DNA of 64,000 nucleotides from Candidatus Gastranaerophilales bacterium (GCA_944324405.1 CALUWF010000002.1:33660-97659); one strand, 5' to 3'. Shown: positions 43,783 through 53,625, numbered from the stretch's first letter. Numbers and translations are program-made. The notes: generated by a model not told the origin, from the letters alone.

Positions 43783-46251
43783 ATGCAGGTTTCATACGAG
43801 TGGTTAAATGAATTTGTTGATTTATCGGGCATAGAGCCTTCTCAAATTGCCCACAAGCTCACCATGAGCGGTCTTGAAGTTGAAGAAATTGAATACAAAA
43901 AACCTGCCTTTACAAATATCAAAACGGCAAAAATCCTTAAAATCGACAATCACCCAAACGCAGACAAGCTGCACCTTGTAACGGTTGATACAGGTTTTGG
44001 CATAAAACAGGTCGTATGCGGTGCCCAAAATATTGAAGAAGGACAGATTATCCCCTATGCAAGCGTAGGTTCAAAAGTTTTCTCAAGAAAAACAGGCGAA
44101 CTATACGAACTTACTCCGGCTGTTATCCGCGGGGTCGAATCTCAGGGTATGCTCTGTTCTTGTGATGAATTAGGACTTGACGGCATGCAGGATGAGGACG
44201 GAATTTTTATCCTCAACAGGATTTATGGCACAATCCCGCTCGGTGAGCCGCTTGAGAAAATTATGAACTTGAATGAGGAGATAATTTTCCATGTTGCTCC
44301 AACCGCAAACAGGGGTGATCAAATGTCTGTCGTCGGTATTGCACGCGAACTGGCCGCTTTGTTTAACAGAAAGTTAAATTTCAACCCCAAAAACTGTAAA
44401 GAACCCGCCAAGACAGATGATTTTAAAGTCGAAATAAAAGACGATGAAACTTGTAAATATTACTCCATTGCACTTTTAAAAGACATTGAAATTAAACCGT
44501 CGCCCGCTTTTATGCAAAGAAGGATTGAAGCCTGCGGCATGCGCGCGATTAATAACGTTGTTGATATCACAAACTATGTCCTTCTTGAATACGGCACACC
44601 GCTGCACGCTTTTGATTTTGATAAGCTTGATAATTACCTTTGCGTGCGCTATGCAAAAGACGGCGAAAGTATTATCACCATTGATGAAACAGAACGCAAG
44701 CTAACGGATAAAAGCGTTGTTATCTCAACAAAAGACACCCCCGTATGTATAGCGGGTGTTTTTGGCGGACTAAACTCTGAAATTGATAACAATACAAAAA
44801 ATATAGCACTTGAAGCGGCAAACTTTACCTCGCATACAAACAGAAAATCCGCCCGCTCCGTAGGTTATCGCTCGGAAGCAAGTGCAAGATTTGAGCGCGG
44901 AGTGGATTGCGAACTTGTACGCTGCGCGCTTTTAAGAGCGGCAGAGCTTATGGAAAAATACGCCGGTGCAAAAATTGAAGGTATGACGGAAATCGGCACA
45001 TCCTGCGCGCCAAACATTGAAATAACACTGAGAAATTCAGAGATAAAAAGAATTTTAGGTATTGATATACCCCAGGAAGATTCAATTGAAATCCTCCAAA
45101 ATTTAGGTTTTGAGCTTATCGGTAAAAACGAATCCGCGGCAAAATTCAAAGTACCAAGCCACAGAGTAAATGATGTTTATCGTGAAATTGACTTAATAGA
45201 AGAGGTTTCAAGAATATATGGCTATGACAAAATTGAACCTGCGCTGCCGGAAATTTGCGAAGGTGCAAACGTAAGCTTTGAAAACCGCACTTTAAAAACA
45301 ATAAATTCTATATTTTTAGGCTCAGGCTTTGATGAAATAGTAACCCCTTCTCTTATCGGAGATGGTTTATATGCGGAATTTATGCAAAAACTTGATGATA
45401 AAACATCGCTTAAGGTTAAAAACCCTCAGAGCGAAGATGCTACAACACTCAGGCAATCGCTTATGCCAAGCCTTCTAAACGTTATAAAGTACAATTACGA
45501 TAACGGTCAGAAAAACTTTAGAATATACGAAGTCGGCAAGGCCTATTTTGTACGCTCCGAAGCTGATGAAGATAACTCCGGCGTTTTGGAACAAAGAAAA
45601 ATCTCCGGTGCAATCTTTGGAAGTGTAAATAACGAACTTTGGAACAATAAAAAACCTGTCGATTTTTACACTCTAAAGGGCGTTTTGGAAAATCTTTTTG
45701 CTAAACTAAACCTGACAAAAAGAATTATTTACGGCGAATTTGACGAAAATGACACAAGAAATTACGGCTTTATGCATCCTGCGCAAAGTGCAAAAATATC
45801 CCTTCTCGGTAAAAATTTTACAAATATCGGTTATATGGGTAAAATTCACCCGATTTTAAAAGATAAATTAAAATTTAACCAGGATTTATACGTTTTTGAA
45901 CTTGATTTGGAAGCAATACTACAGGCCGTTTCGCCAAATGCAATTAAATATAAAAAACTTCCGGTTTTTGCGCCCGTTTCGCGTGATATTGCCTTTGCTC
46001 TTGATGAAAACGTAACAAATGAAACTATTTTAAAAACAATCAAAAAAATTGCGGATAAAAGCCTTTTTAAAGGTGCAAAAGTTTTTGATATCTATCAAGG
46101 TGAGCACATTGAAAAAGGTAAAAAGTCTATGGCGTACAGAATTACCCTCCAAGATGAAAATCAAACATTGACGGATGAAATAATTGACAAAGAAATGAAA
46201 AAAATACGCGAAGGACTTGAAAAATCCTTACCCGGTGCAGTTTTAAGGTAG
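43783..46251 (+). CDS. pheT: Phenylalanyl-tRNA synthetase beta subunit
   Basis: Beta chain of the alpha2-beta2 enzyme. The start VSYEWLNEFVDLSG is typical. Then come the tRNA-binding (EMAP-like) domain with IDNHPNADKLHLVTVD, the B3/B4 editing domain with NRGDQMSVVGIARELAALF, the B5 domain (INNVVDITNYVLLEYGTPLH and RSEASARFERGVD) and the C-terminal ferredoxin-like anticodon domain (KLPVFAPVSRDIAFALDENV). 822 residues. ACGAGG precedes the ATG and TAAAAT lies at 43743-43748. pheS is not adjacent. First gene of an operon with rluB, serS and carbonic anhydrase. Confidence 0.96.
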   Translation: MQVSYEWLNEFVDLSGIEPSQIAHKLTMSGLEVEEIEYKKPAFTNIKTAKILKIDNHPNADKLHLVTVDTGFGIKQVVCGAQNIEEGQIIPYASVGSKVFSRKTGELYELTPAVIRGVESQGMLCSCDELGLDGMQDEDGIFILNRIYGTIPLGEPLEKIMNLNEEIIFHVAPTANRGDQMSVVGIARELAALFNRKLNFNPKNCKEPAKTDDFKVEIKDDETCKYYSIALLKDIEIKPSPAFMQRRIEACGMRAINNVVDITNYVLLEYGTPLHAFDFDKLDNYLCVRYAKDGESIITIDETERKLTDKSVVISTKDTPVCIAGVFGGLNSEIDNNTKNIALEAANFTSHTNRKSARSVGYRSEASARFERGVDCELVRCALLRAAELMEKYAGAKIEGMTEIGTSCAPNIEITLRNSEIKRILGIDIPQEDSIEILQNLGFELIGKNESAAKFKVPSHRVNDVYREIDLIEEVSRIYGYDKIEPALPEICEGANVSFENRTLKTINSIFLGSGFDEIVTPSLIGDGLYAEFMQKLDDKTSLKVKNPQSEDATTLRQSLMPSLLNVIKYNYDNGQKNFRIYEVGKAYFVRSEADEDNSGVLEQRKISGAIFGSVNNELWNNKKPVDFYTLKGVLENLFAKLNLTKRIIYGEFDENDTRNYGFMHPAQSAKISLLGKNFTNIGYMGKIHPILKDKLKFNQDLYVFELDLEAILQAVSPNAIKYKKLPVFAPVSRDIAFALDENVTNETILKTIKKIADKSLFKGAKVFDIYQGEHIEKGKKSMAYRITLQDENQTLTDEIIDKEMKKIREGLEKSLPGAVLR

Positions 46252-46254
46252 TTT

Positions 46255-46986
46255 ATGAGAATAAATAAATACATAGCCTCAAGCGGTTACTGTTCAAGAA
46301 GAAAAGCGGATGAGCTTATTCTTGCGGGGCGTGTTCAGGTTAACGGCAAAACAGTGGCTCTTTTAGGCTATGAAATAAGGACAAAAGATAAAGTTACAAT
46401 TGACGGCAAAACACTTCGGGTAATGAAGCTTGAATATTACCGCTTTTACAAACCCGCGGGCTATATTACCACATCTGACGATGAAAAAGGCAGAAAAACA
46501 ATCTATGACTTGCTGCCGCCCGAGATGTCACACTTAAAACCTGTCGGCAGGCTGGATAAAGACTCCTCGGGGCTTTTGATTTTAACAAACGACGGAAACC
46601 TTGTCTATGAGCTTACCCACCCATCCGTTAAAGTCGCAAAGGTGTACAGAGTTGTGGTTGACGCCTTTTTAAAAGTTGAAGATTTGGAAAAACTTGCCAA
46701 GGGCATCGAGATTGAAAAAGGTAAAATCGCCTACTGTGATTGTGAGATAATCGAGCGCAAAAAAGGCGAAACTCTGCTTGAAATAACTCTCTATCAGGGG
46801 CTTAACCGCCAGATAAGAAAAATGGTTGAACATTTAGGTTATAATGTTGTACACTTAAAGCGTATCAGGCATGCCACAATAGATTTAGTCGGGCTGAAAA
46901 AGGGACAGTATAAACCGATTAAGCCGAAGCAGATAAAAGAATTAAAAACGTATTTGGATAAAATTAAAGAGAAAGAAGGTATATAA
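46255..46986 (+). CDS. rluB: rRNA pseudouridine synthase, RluB/RsuA family
   Basis: Isomerises a uridine in rRNA to pseudouridine. An N-terminal S4 RNA-binding domain (RINKYIASSGYCSRRKADELI, about 1-60) is followed by the catalytic domain with the GRLDKDSSGLLILTNDG motif carrying the catalytic Asp, and LYQGLNRQIRKM. 243 residues. It begins 3 bp after pheT. RsuA and RluF-type activity cannot be separated by sequence alone; RluB is the usual annotation. Confidence 0.88.
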   Translation: MRINKYIASSGYCSRRKADELILAGRVQVNGKTVALLGYEIRTKDKVTIDGKTLRVMKLEYYRFYKPAGYITTSDDEKGRKTIYDLLPPEMSHLKPVGRLDKDSSGLLILTNDGNLVYELTHPSVKVAKVYRVVVDAFLKVEDLEKLAKGIEIEKGKIAYCDCEIIERKKGETLLEITLYQGLNRQIRKMVEHLGYNVVHLKRIRHATIDLVGLKKGQYKPIKPKQIKELKTYLDKIKEKEGI

Positions 46987-48252
46987 ATGCTGGATATAAA
47001 ATTAATCAGAGAAAACCCTGAAAAAATCAATGAATTATTAAAACGCAGAAACCCCGAACTGAGTATTGATGCTGTTTTAGAGGTTGATGAAGAAAGAAGA
47101 AAAATCCAGTTTGCAACAGATGAGCTTCGCGCCAAAAGAAAAAACGAATCTCAAAAAATCGGCGAGATGAAAAAAGCCGGACAAAATACCGATGAAATTC
47201 AGGCGGAAGTTAAAAAAATCGGGGACGAGATAAAAGAGCTTGAAGAAAAACAAAACGCCCTTGATGAAAAACAGAGAAATCTTCTTTTAAACATACCGAA
47301 TATACCCGATGAAACCACCCCTGTGGGTACAAGCGAAGACGATAATGTTGAAGTGTACAAATGGGGCGAGCCGAGAAAGTTTGATTTTGAATTCAAGGCG
47401 CACTGGGATTTGTGCGAAGAAAAAAATATTGTGGATTTTGAGCGCGGTGTAAAACTCTCCCAGAGCAGATTTACTCTATATCGCGGCAAAGGTGCAAAGC
47501 TTGAACGCGCAATAATAAACTTTTTCCTTGATATTCACACTCAGGAGCAAGGATATGAGGAAGTTTTACCGCCCTTTATGGCAAATGCCGCAACAATGAC
47601 CGGAACGGGGCAGCTGCCAAAGTTTGCGCAGGACATGTACAAGTGCGAAGATGAGGATTTATACCTTATTCCGACCGCTGAAGTGCCCGTTACGAATATA
47701 TATTCGGGAGAAATTTTAAGCGAAGATATGCTTCCCGTTTATATGTGCGCATATACTCCCTGTTTCAGGCGTGAAGCAGGTTCTGCGGGTAAAGACACAA
47801 GAGGTCTTATAAGAGTTCACCAGTTTAACAAAGTTGAGCTTGTAAAGCTTTGCACACCGCAAACAAGTCCGCAGGAGCACGACAAACTCACAAAAGATGC
47901 GGAAAAAATGCTGCAGCTGCTTGAGCTGCCATACAGGCGTGAAGCCCTGTGCAGTGCAGACATCGGCTTTTCTGCAAATAGATGCTGGGATTTAGAAGTC
48001 TGGATGCCCTCATACGGCACTTACAAAGAAATTTCAAGCTGTTCCAATTACGGCGACTATCAGGCAAGAAGGGCAAATATCCGCTACCGCGACAAAGAAA
48101 GCGGAAAAGTTCAATTTGTCCACACGATTAACGGTTCGGGATTAGCCGTCGGCAGGACTTTTGCCGCCATTGTTGAAAATTATCAGACAAAAGACGGCGA
48201 CATTATAATCCCTGAGGTACTCAGAAAATATACAGGATTTGATAAAATATAG
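46987..48252 (+). CDS. serS: Seryl-tRNA synthetase
   Basis: Class II synthetase. The N-terminal helical hairpin (about 30-100, coiled coil) reaches the long arm of tRNA-Ser. Motif 2 is in [21 protein letters not shown] and motif 3 in [27 protein letters not shown] and the PTAEVPVTN segment are also typical. 421 residues, normal. The ATG abuts the rluB stop and its TAG overlaps the GTG start of the next gene. Confidence 0.96.
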   Translation: MLDIKLIRENPEKINELLKRRNPELSIDAVLEVDEERRKIQFATDELRAKRKNESQKIGEMKKAGQNTDEIQAEVKKIGDEIKELEEKQNALDEKQRNLLLNIPNIPDETTPVGTSEDDNVEVYKWGEPRKFDFEFKAHWDLCEEKNIVDFERGVKLSQSRFTLYRGKGAKLERAIINFFLDIHTQEQGYEEVLPPFMANAATMTGTGQLPKFAQDMYKCEDEDLYLIPTAEVPVTNIYSGEILSEDMLPVYMCAYTPCFRREAGSAGKDTRGLIRVHQFNKVELVKLCTPQTSPQEHDKLTKDAEKMLQLLELPYRREALCSADIGFSANRCWDLEVWMPSYGTYKEISSCSNYGDYQARRANIRYRDKESGKVQFVHTINGSGLAVGRTFAAIVENYQTKDGDIIIPEVLRKYTGFDKI

Positions 48253-48845
48253 TGAAAAGAATTGACAGTGAAAATTACAGCGCACAAGAGCTTCTTGAGA
48301 TTTTACTCGAGGGCAATCGCTGTTTTAAAAACAATACCCCGCGGGTAAAAAATCATTGCTTCAACGAGATGAAGCGCACTTTAGTTGAGGGTCAAAAGCC
48401 CTATGCAATGATTTTAGGCTGCTCCGATTCAAGAACTGCGCCCGAGATTATTTTTGATACGGGTCTTGGCGAGCTTTTTGTTGCGCGCACAGCGGGCGGC
48501 ACAATAGGGCCAAACGTGCTTGAAACGCTCGAGTACGGCGTAAGCCACCTTAAAATTAAACTGCTTATAATTTTGGGACATCAGGACTGCGGTGTTATGA
48601 AATATGCAATGAATGCACCCCTGTACAATGATGAACTTGAAAATCTTATATGCCATGCGCAGTGTGTCAAAATGCAGATGGGAACGGCGTGTTTTAATGA
48701 ACTTGCAAAGCATTACTGTGATTTTGCAAAACACAGGCTTTTAGCCAAGTCAAAAATCATTAAAGAAGCCTGCGACGAGGGAAGATTAAAAATCGTAAAA
48801 GCGTATTTTACCCTTGAAAACGGTGAAGTTGAGATTTTGGACTAA
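48252..48845 (+). CDS. Beta-class carbonic anhydrase
   Basis: Interconverts CO2 and bicarbonate with zinc. The ligands are Cys57 (LGCSDSR, with Asp59 and Arg61), His110 and Cys113 (ILGHQDCG). 197 residues. The GTG start overlaps the serS stop (TAGTG). It supplies bicarbonate for carboxylases such as acetyl-CoA carboxylase. Its stop overlaps the convergent yidD by 4 bp. Confidence 0.93.
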   Translation: MKRIDSENYSAQELLEILLEGNRCFKNNTPRVKNHCFNEMKRTLVEGQKPYAMILGCSDSRTAPEIIFDTGLGELFVARTAGGTIGPNVLETLEYGVSHLKIKLLIILGHQDCGVMKYAMNAPLYNDELENLICHAQCVKMQMGTACFNELAKHYCDFAKHRLLAKSKIIKEACDEGRLKIVKAYFTLENGEVEILD

Positions 48846-49087
48846 GGAAGCGGGTCATATCCGCCGGGGTGAAACGGGTGGCATTTTAAAATCCTCTTTG
48901 CGCCAAGAAAACAGCCTTTTATGACGCCGTATTTTTTTATGGCGTCATAGGTGTACTTTGAGCATGTCGGGTAAAATCTGCATGTTGAGGGTGTAAATTT
49001 TGAAAAAAATCTGTAAATTGAGATTAATTTCAGACAAATTTTTTGTCCGGGGTTCAATTTTTCTCCGTCAACTGTTTTTCTATGCAT
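48842..49087 (-). CDS. yidD: Membrane protein insertion efficiency factor YidD
   Basis: 81-residue peripheral membrane protein associated with YidC. The signature is [27 protein letters not shown] with three Cys (split here for length), then the [19 protein letters not shown] region and the HPGGYDPLP end. The N-terminus (about 17 residues) extends beyond the usual start. It is read after the CMP-sugar synthetase gene, overlapping it by 34 bp. Confidence 0.92.
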   Translation of the reverse strand: MHRKTVDGEKLNPGQKICLKLISIYRFFSKFTPSTCRFYPTCSKYTYDAIKKYGVIKGCFLGAKRILKCHPFHPGGYDPLP

Positions 49088-49749
49088 AAAATATCTTCTT
49101 CCGTGTCAATATCGATAACTCTTGGTGTCAGATAAATTGCGGGATTGTAACCTATAAAATCCCCCGCTTCAAACATTGTATCATACTTTAGCGCGTAAAA
49201 TGCGCCGTTTTCGCACACCATTTGATAGTGCTCGTCCGTATCCTGTCTGCGCGGGCGCGTACGGTAATCATAAAGCCCTAAAGCCTTTCCGTCGTGCAAA
49301 ATTTTCCACTTGGCATGCGTTGTGCCGAGGCTAAAGGCGCTAAAGCAGCTGTCATAGCCTTCTTTTTCTCTTTGAAAATAAAACTCAAAAGCGCTATCTA
49401 TGTATTTTGAGTCCCGAAGGGGGCATGTCGGCTGTAAAAGCACAACATAGTCCGGTTTGTAGCCCTGTGTGTCTTTCAAAAATTTTGCCGCGTGAATCAT
49501 AACGGGAATGGTTTTTGTTTCATCCCGTGCAAGTTCCATCGGGCGCTTAATTACTTGCGCGCCAAAGCTTTGCGACACCTGCGCGATTTCCTCATCCTCC
49601 GTTGAAACGACAGTTTTTGTTATGTATTTTGAATTCAGCGCCGCCTCAATTGAGTACGCCACAAGGGGTTTTGAACATATCGGGCGCAGATTTTTTCTCT
49701 TTATTCCTTTAGAGCCGCCGCGGGCGGGGATTATCGCTAATATTTCCAA
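49054..49749 (-). CDS. Acylneuraminate cytidylyltransferase family protein
   Basis: CMP-sugar synthetase for a nonulosonic acid or similar sugar (NeuA/PseF/KdsB superfamily). [15 protein letters not shown] is the nucleotide-binding start. [25 protein letters not shown] and IDIDTEEDI are the conserved strands with metal-binding Asp. 231 residues. The start is TTG at 49749, inside the ATP-grasp gene (13-bp overlap). Sugar specificity is not readable. Confidence 0.85.
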   Translation of the reverse strand: MEILAIIPARGGSKGIKRKNLRPICSKPLVAYSIEAALNSKYITKTVVSTEDEEIAQVSQSFGAQVIKRPMELARDETKTIPVMIHAAKFLKDTQGYKPDYVVLLQPTCPLRDSKYIDSAFEFYFQREKEGYDSCFSAFSLGTTHAKWKILHDGKALGLYDYRTRPRRQDTDEHYQMVCENGAFYALKYDTMFEAGDFIGYNPAIYLTPRVIDIDTEEDILCIEKQLTEKN

Positions 49750-50798
49750 AACCTCAGCGCCTCCTCAATTTCTTTTGCATCAGCCCCATCGTCAACTAAC
49801 ATGCGCCTTGCGGCGTTAAAAGTTTTGGCGCTTGAGCTTATATTTATTTTTTTGCCGTTTTCATAAAATTCACATGCAAGAGCATAGTCTTGGCTTTGCT
49901 CCAACTGCGGGAAGTCTTCATTCAGTCTGCCCGAAAGTGCACTTATAAAAAGCTTGTCCCAGTTTTGACCCAGGCTTTGAAGCATTATTTGCACATCGAT
50001 GTCTTTAAAAAATGTTTCAAAACCCAAAAGATAAATTTTATCATTTGCTTTTATAAAATTAAAACCCAAAATACCGAGGTAGCCGCCATATTCCTTTGAT
50101 ATGGCTTCAAAAATCGTATTTATGCTTTTAGAAACCTGTTCCCTGTCATTTTCGTCAAGAAAATCCGCCCCCAAGGCCGCAAAGGAATTTTGAAATTTTG
50201 CGATTTCACCAAGGGCAAGCGCTTTAGAACCATCGCAAATAGTATAAACACAAAATTCTTTGCCCCATAAGTATTCTTCTGTCAGGATTTTTTTTGCACC
50301 GCAGTTAAAAATATTTTCCACCGCTTCTTTTGCACGGGAAAAAGTCGTCGCAACACAGGTTGGCGCAGCATTTGACACATCGGATTTTATAAACACCGGA
50401 AGCGGATTTTTTCTTATGTAATCAAGGGCGGCTTGCGATTTTTCAAAAAATTGAAAACGCGGGGTCGGGATTTTATTTTTATATATAAATTTTTTTGTCT
50501 GTATTTTTGAATTCAAAATCCTGAGAACACCGCCGCACGGGGCAAAAATATCCAAGCCCGCCTCAATAAATTCATTTGCAATATTGGTTTGAATTAAATC
50601 TTCATCACATATTAAAGTAAGCGACATTTCATTTGCCTGCACAAATTCTATTAACTCTTGCGCGTTATCCGGCAAAATGTCAATAAATTCGGCATCAGTG
50701 CCCCCAAGAGTGCAAAAAACAATATTGTCGGGATTATGGGCAAAATATTGAGCAAAAACACTTGCAGCAAATGATTTTCCGATAATTAAAACTCTCAT
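49737..50798 (-). CDS. Divergent PurD-like ATP-grasp protein
   Basis: 353 residues related to phosphoribosylamine-glycine ligase. The N-terminal domain opens MRVLIIGKSFAASVFAQYFAHN. The ATP-grasp part has ILNSKIQTKKFIYKNKIPTPRF, ILTEEYLWGKEFCVYTICDG and GYLGILGFNFI. Typical PurD residues are altered: the glycine-rich GLAAGKG loop is replaced by SDVSNAAPTCV, and the Asn of the metal-binding E-x-N is missing (ETFFKDIDV in its place). Shorter than PurD (about 420). It may be inactive, or an ATP-dependent ligase of another substrate, perhaps linked to the CMP-sugar enzyme encoded next. ATG at 50798 matches the family start. Confidence 0.7.
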   Translation of the reverse strand: MRVLIIGKSFAASVFAQYFAHNPDNIVFCTLGGTDAEFIDILPDNAQELIEFVQANEMSLTLICDEDLIQTNIANEFIEAGLDIFAPCGGVLRILNSKIQTKKFIYKNKIPTPRFQFFEKSQAALDYIRKNPLPVFIKSDVSNAAPTCVATTFSRAKEAVENIFNCGAKKILTEEYLWGKEFCVYTICDGSKALALGEIAKFQNSFAALGADFLDENDREQVSKSINTIFEAISKEYGGYLGILGFNFIKANDKIYLLGFETFFKDIDVQIMLQSLGQNWDKLFISALSGRLNEDFPQLEQSQDYALACEFYENGKKINISSSAKTFNAARRMLVDDGADAKEIEEALRFWKY

Positions 50799-50902
50799 AA
50801 AAAAATTATAACATAAATACATATATTTAAAAAACGCTTGCCGCATTGGTATATTGGCAGGTTTTGCCTGATAGCCGCCATATTTTACACATTTTAAAAA
50901 AA

Positions 50903-51262
50903 TTATTCTTTCGTTGATTTTATTATTCTTTTTGCGGCTTCTTTTATGTTATCCAATTTAATAAAATCGGTTATATGATGACTTATACCGTTTGCTGAGC
51001 CCCAGCCCCATTCCATAAAATTTACGTTATGCATATCTTCTTTGCCTGTTATAATAAAGCGGATTTCATCACCTGATTTAGCCGCCTGTGTGCAAAGTCC
51101 TTCGCCTGTTCTGTTTACATATAAATCAGTGACGGGCATTGAAATCATTTTATCTTGCTTTGTTTTAAGCTCGCGGTCGAGTTTTTGCATATCTTCCTTT
51201 GAGCCTGCAACAGCAAAAACCCTGCCAAAGTTGAGCGAATTATTAATTGAGTTTACTCTCAT
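50903..51262 (-). CDS. Small hypothetical protein with N-terminal F-G
   Basis: 119 residues, no family recognised. It starts MRVNSINNSLNFGRVFAVAG, a polar stretch ending L-N-F-G (F12, G13) directly before a beta strand, a compact form of the F-x-G pattern seen in six other proteins here. The remainder alternates strands and helices with a Trp-rich MEWGWGSANG. A GGAG site precedes the ATG. It is downstream of rpsO on the same strand but separated by its terminator. Confidence 0.6.
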   Translation of the reverse strand: MRVNSINNSLNFGRVFAVAGSKEDMQKLDRELKTKQDKMISMPVTDLYVNRTGEGLCTQAAKSGDEIRFIITGKEDMHNVNFMEWGWGSANGISHHITDFIKLDNIKEAAKRIIKSTKE

Positions 51263-51337
51263 TATTTAATCTCCTTTTGTATGCTGTAATGTTTCTAAAA
51301 AACATGTGCAAAAAATATTTTGCGCCCGATAATGCAA

Positions 51338-51371
51338 ATAAAAACAGGCACCTGAAAATGTACCTGTTTTT
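51338..51371 (-). terminator. rpsO terminator
   Basis: On the minus strand AAAACAGGTAC and GTGCCTGTTTT form an imperfect 11-bp stem (one mismatch), followed by T residues. Confidence 0.75.
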
Positions 51372-51388
51372 ATAAATGTTATTATATC

Positions 51389-51658
51389 TTAACCTCTGAT
51401 ATTTAATTCTTTGATTAATTTTCTGTATTTTTCAATATCAGATTTTTTAATGTAAGTAAGCATTCTTTTTCTTCTGCCTACCATCATTAAAAGACCGCGT
51501 TTTGCCTGAAAATCTTTGGCATTTGATTTTAAGTGTTCCGTTAACTCTGCAATTTTTTGAGAAAGCATAGCAACCTGAACTTCAACACTGCCGCTGTCTT
51601 TAGCGTTTGCGCCGAACTTTTCAATTAATTCTTGTTTGTTTTTTAAGTTAATTGTCAT
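51389..51658 (-). CDS. rpsO: 30S ribosomal protein uS15
   Basis: 89-residue protein. FGANAKDSGSVEVQVAMLSQKI and LLMMVGRRKRMLTYIKKSD are the conserved helices that bind the 16S central domain and bridge to 23S. AAGGA precedes the ATG. Single-gene unit with a terminator at 51338. Confidence 0.96.
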   Translation of the reverse strand: MTINLKNKQELIEKFGANAKDSGSVEVQVAMLSQKIAELTEHLKSNAKDFQAKRGLLMMVGRRKRMLTYIKKSDIEKYRKLIKELNIRG

Positions 51659-51758
51659 TTTAAATCCTTTTAATTTTAATATCTAACGTTAAATATCGGT
51701 GGTGAGAATATTCTATATGAAACAAAAAATAACATCAATATTAAAATGTAAATTTTAA

Positions 51759-52949
51759 TTAACCGAGAGCATTTGTACCAAGGTGCAGTTTTGAACGCCC
51801 GAATTTTTCCTCTATTTTATCCCAAGCATCGGAGAGTTTTTGATTTTTTGCAATCCTTTCAGAGTTAAAAAGCGACATTTGATAAGCATCTTCATTGCTG
51901 AGCTTAAGCGCCGTCACTCCGCAGGATCGATAAATAATGTTTGGATTGTAAATCTCGTCAAACATTTCTTTAATTTTAAGATTAAACTCAAATTCGGAAT
52001 TAGAAGGCGTTTCAAGGGTGGTTTTCGTGCTTAAAACATAAAAATCTTTTGCTCTGAGCATAATACTTACAACCGAACTTTTTAAGCCATGGTGCCTCAG
52101 TTTCTTGCAAACCCTGTGACAGTGGTAATTCAGAGCATTTATAATATAATTTTTATCCGATGTAAAATTTGCAAATGATAATGTTTTTTGTATGCTCTTC
52201 GGAAGTGCTTCATTAGGATTAACCGGGCTTACACTCTCGCCTAAAAGCTCATATTTTAAATCAAGTCCGACTTTGCCCATAATCCTTTTAATCCAGGCAT
52301 CACTTTGCGAACAAAAATCATAAGCACTTGAAATATAGTGCTTTCTTAAAAGCGAAGCAGTATTAAAGCCGACCCCCCAAATGTCCTCAATTGTCGTTAT
52401 TTTAAGTTCGTCTTTTATTTTTTTGTAGCCGATTTTATATGTGCCGATTTTAGGATTTTTTTTATTCAGTTCTTTTGCCTTTTCGCAGGCCAGTTTTGCA
52501 AGGGTTTTGGAGTATGAAAGCCCGATTGATACATCAACTCCTATATCATTTTTAATATCAAGGCGGATTTTCTCAATTATTTCTTCATAAGAGCAGCGAT
52601 AAAGCTTCCTTGTTCCGCTTAAATCCAAAAATGCTTCATCAATGGAATAAACTTCAACACTTGGAGTATAGTCGTAAAGCTTTGTCATAATACGCTTTGA
52701 AATTTCACTATAGCGCGCATAATTACCCGAAAGATATGTAACGCCTCTAAATTGCTTTTTTGCCATAAAATAAGGCATTCCCATTTTAACACCCAATGCT
52801 TTTGCTTCATTTGAGCGCGCAACAACGCAGCCGTCATTATTTGAAAGTACACAGACGGGTTTACCCGCCAAAGTCGGGTCAAAAAGAACTTCGCAGGATG
52901 CAAAGAAATTATTACAATCAATAAGAGCGATTACGTTATACTTTGGCAT
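51759..52949 (-). CDS. umuC: Y-family DNA polymerase UmuC
   Basis: Error-prone lesion-bypass polymerase. ALIDCNNFFASCEVLFDP holds the first metal-binding Asp, YSIDEAFLDLSG the second site (Asp-Glu) and KTLAKLACEKAKE the finger/palm segment. The C-terminal little-finger domain runs to residue 396, slightly short of 420. The ATG overlaps the lexA-type gene stop (TAATG) with GAGGAAA upstream. The pair forms an SOS operon; a separate UmuD is replaced by the LexA-like protein. Confidence 0.9.
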   Translation of the reverse strand: MPKYNVIALIDCNNFFASCEVLFDPTLAGKPVCVLSNNDGCVVARSNEAKALGVKMGMPYFMAKKQFRGVTYLSGNYARYSEISKRIMTKLYDYTPSVEVYSIDEAFLDLSGTRKLYRCSYEEIIEKIRLDIKNDIGVDVSIGLSYSKTLAKLACEKAKELNKKNPKIGTYKIGYKKIKDELKITTIEDIWGVGFNTASLLRKHYISSAYDFCSQSDAWIKRIMGKVGLDLKYELLGESVSPVNPNEALPKSIQKTLSFANFTSDKNYIINALNYHCHRVCKKLRHHGLKSSVVSIMLRAKDFYVLSTKTTLETPSNSEFEFNLKIKEMFDEIYNPNIIYRSCGVTALKLSNEDAYQMSLFNSERIAKNQKLSDAWDKIEEKFGRSKLHLGTNALG

Positions 52950-53530
52950 TAAAATTTCCTCGCTATTCCCGTAGCAACACCAAATATGGTAAGCGAATTT
53001 TTAGGATATATATTTTGATAAGCCGGATTGGCAGGCTCAAGCCAGACTTTACCGTCTTTTTTGCGATACGTTTTAAGTGTAAAAATCCCGTCGATATTGG
53101 CCAGTACGATATCTCCGCTTTTAACGTCGGCAGTTTTTCTGATACTGACATAATCGCCCTCAAAAATTCCCAAGTCAACCATAGAATCACCCGCGACCTT
53201 AAAAACAAAAACAGAAGGGCTGTTTAGGCTTAATTCTTCATCGAAAGATACTAATTTTTCAACACTGTCGTCCAAGACATTTGCAAATCCCGCCCGAACT
53301 TTAGTATCAAAAAGAAAAGCCCCCCGGGCAGTGTTTGCGATGTAGAGTCTGCCCGAGCGTTCTTCAAGGAGGTTAGAAATTTTCAATGCGTTAATATATT
53401 GAGCAACCGAGTTTCTTGATTTAAAATTAAAAATTTGCCTTAAAATTTCAAGACTTGGCAGTGCGTCTGTGCCATAGTTTTCTTTAAGTGTATCGAAGAA
53501 CTCTTTTTGCTTTTGCGTCAAATTCTTCAT
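52949..53530 (-). CDS. lexA: LexA-type repressor / S24 autopeptidase
   Basis: 193-residue LexA homologue, cytoplasmic repressor of the SOS response. The N-terminal winged-helix domain (about 3-65, LTQKQKEFFDTLKENYGT) is followed by the auto-cleavage site Ala80-Gly81 (VRAGFA), catalytic Ser116 (GDSMVDLG) and Lys153 (GIFTLKTYR). These positions match the E. coli LexA spacing. The ATG at 53530 fits the domain start. A palindromic box lies in its promoter. Alternatively it is a dedicated UmuD-like protein, but the complete wing helix favours LexA. Confidence 0.88.
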   Translation of the reverse strand: MKNLTQKQKEFFDTLKENYGTDALPSLEILRQIFNFKSRNSVAQYINALKISNLLEERSGRLYIANTARGAFLFDTKVRAGFANVLDDSVEKLVSFDEELSLNSPSVFVFKVAGDSMVDLGIFEGDYVSIRKTADVKSGDIVLANIDGIFTLKTYRKKDGKVWLEPANPAYQNIYPKNSLTIFGVATGIARKF

Positions 53531-53536
53531 ATTTAT

Positions 53537-53565
53537 ATTATGTACAAATGTACATAAATTGTCAA
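53537..53565 (-). promoter_or_regulatory. lexA-umuC promoter (leaderless)
   Basis: Consensus -35 TTGACA (53565-53560), a 17-bp spacer and CATAAT (53542-53537), six bases before the ATG at 53530. Transcription would begin at the start codon. Confidence 0.65.
53540..53555. promoter_or_regulatory. LexA operator, cyanobacterial type
   Basis: ATGTAC-AAAT-GTACAT, perfect dyad, with the core GTAC-N4-GTAC described for cyanobacterial LexA boxes. It overlaps the -10 and the spacer of the lexA promoter, so binding would repress the gene itself. Confidence 0.7.
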
Positions 53566-53591
53566 GTATTTTTTTAAAAATTTTAAAACTG

Positions 53592-53619
53592 TTGTAAAAA
53601 GCGCTTTTTGCGCTAAAAT
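53592..53619 (+). promoter_or_regulatory. Predicted leaderless chrA promoter
   Basis: TTGTAA (53592-53597), a 16-bp spacer and TAAAAT (53614-53619), six bases before the ATG at 53626; no ribosome binding site. Confidence 0.5.
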
Positions 53620-53625
53620 TTAGCA

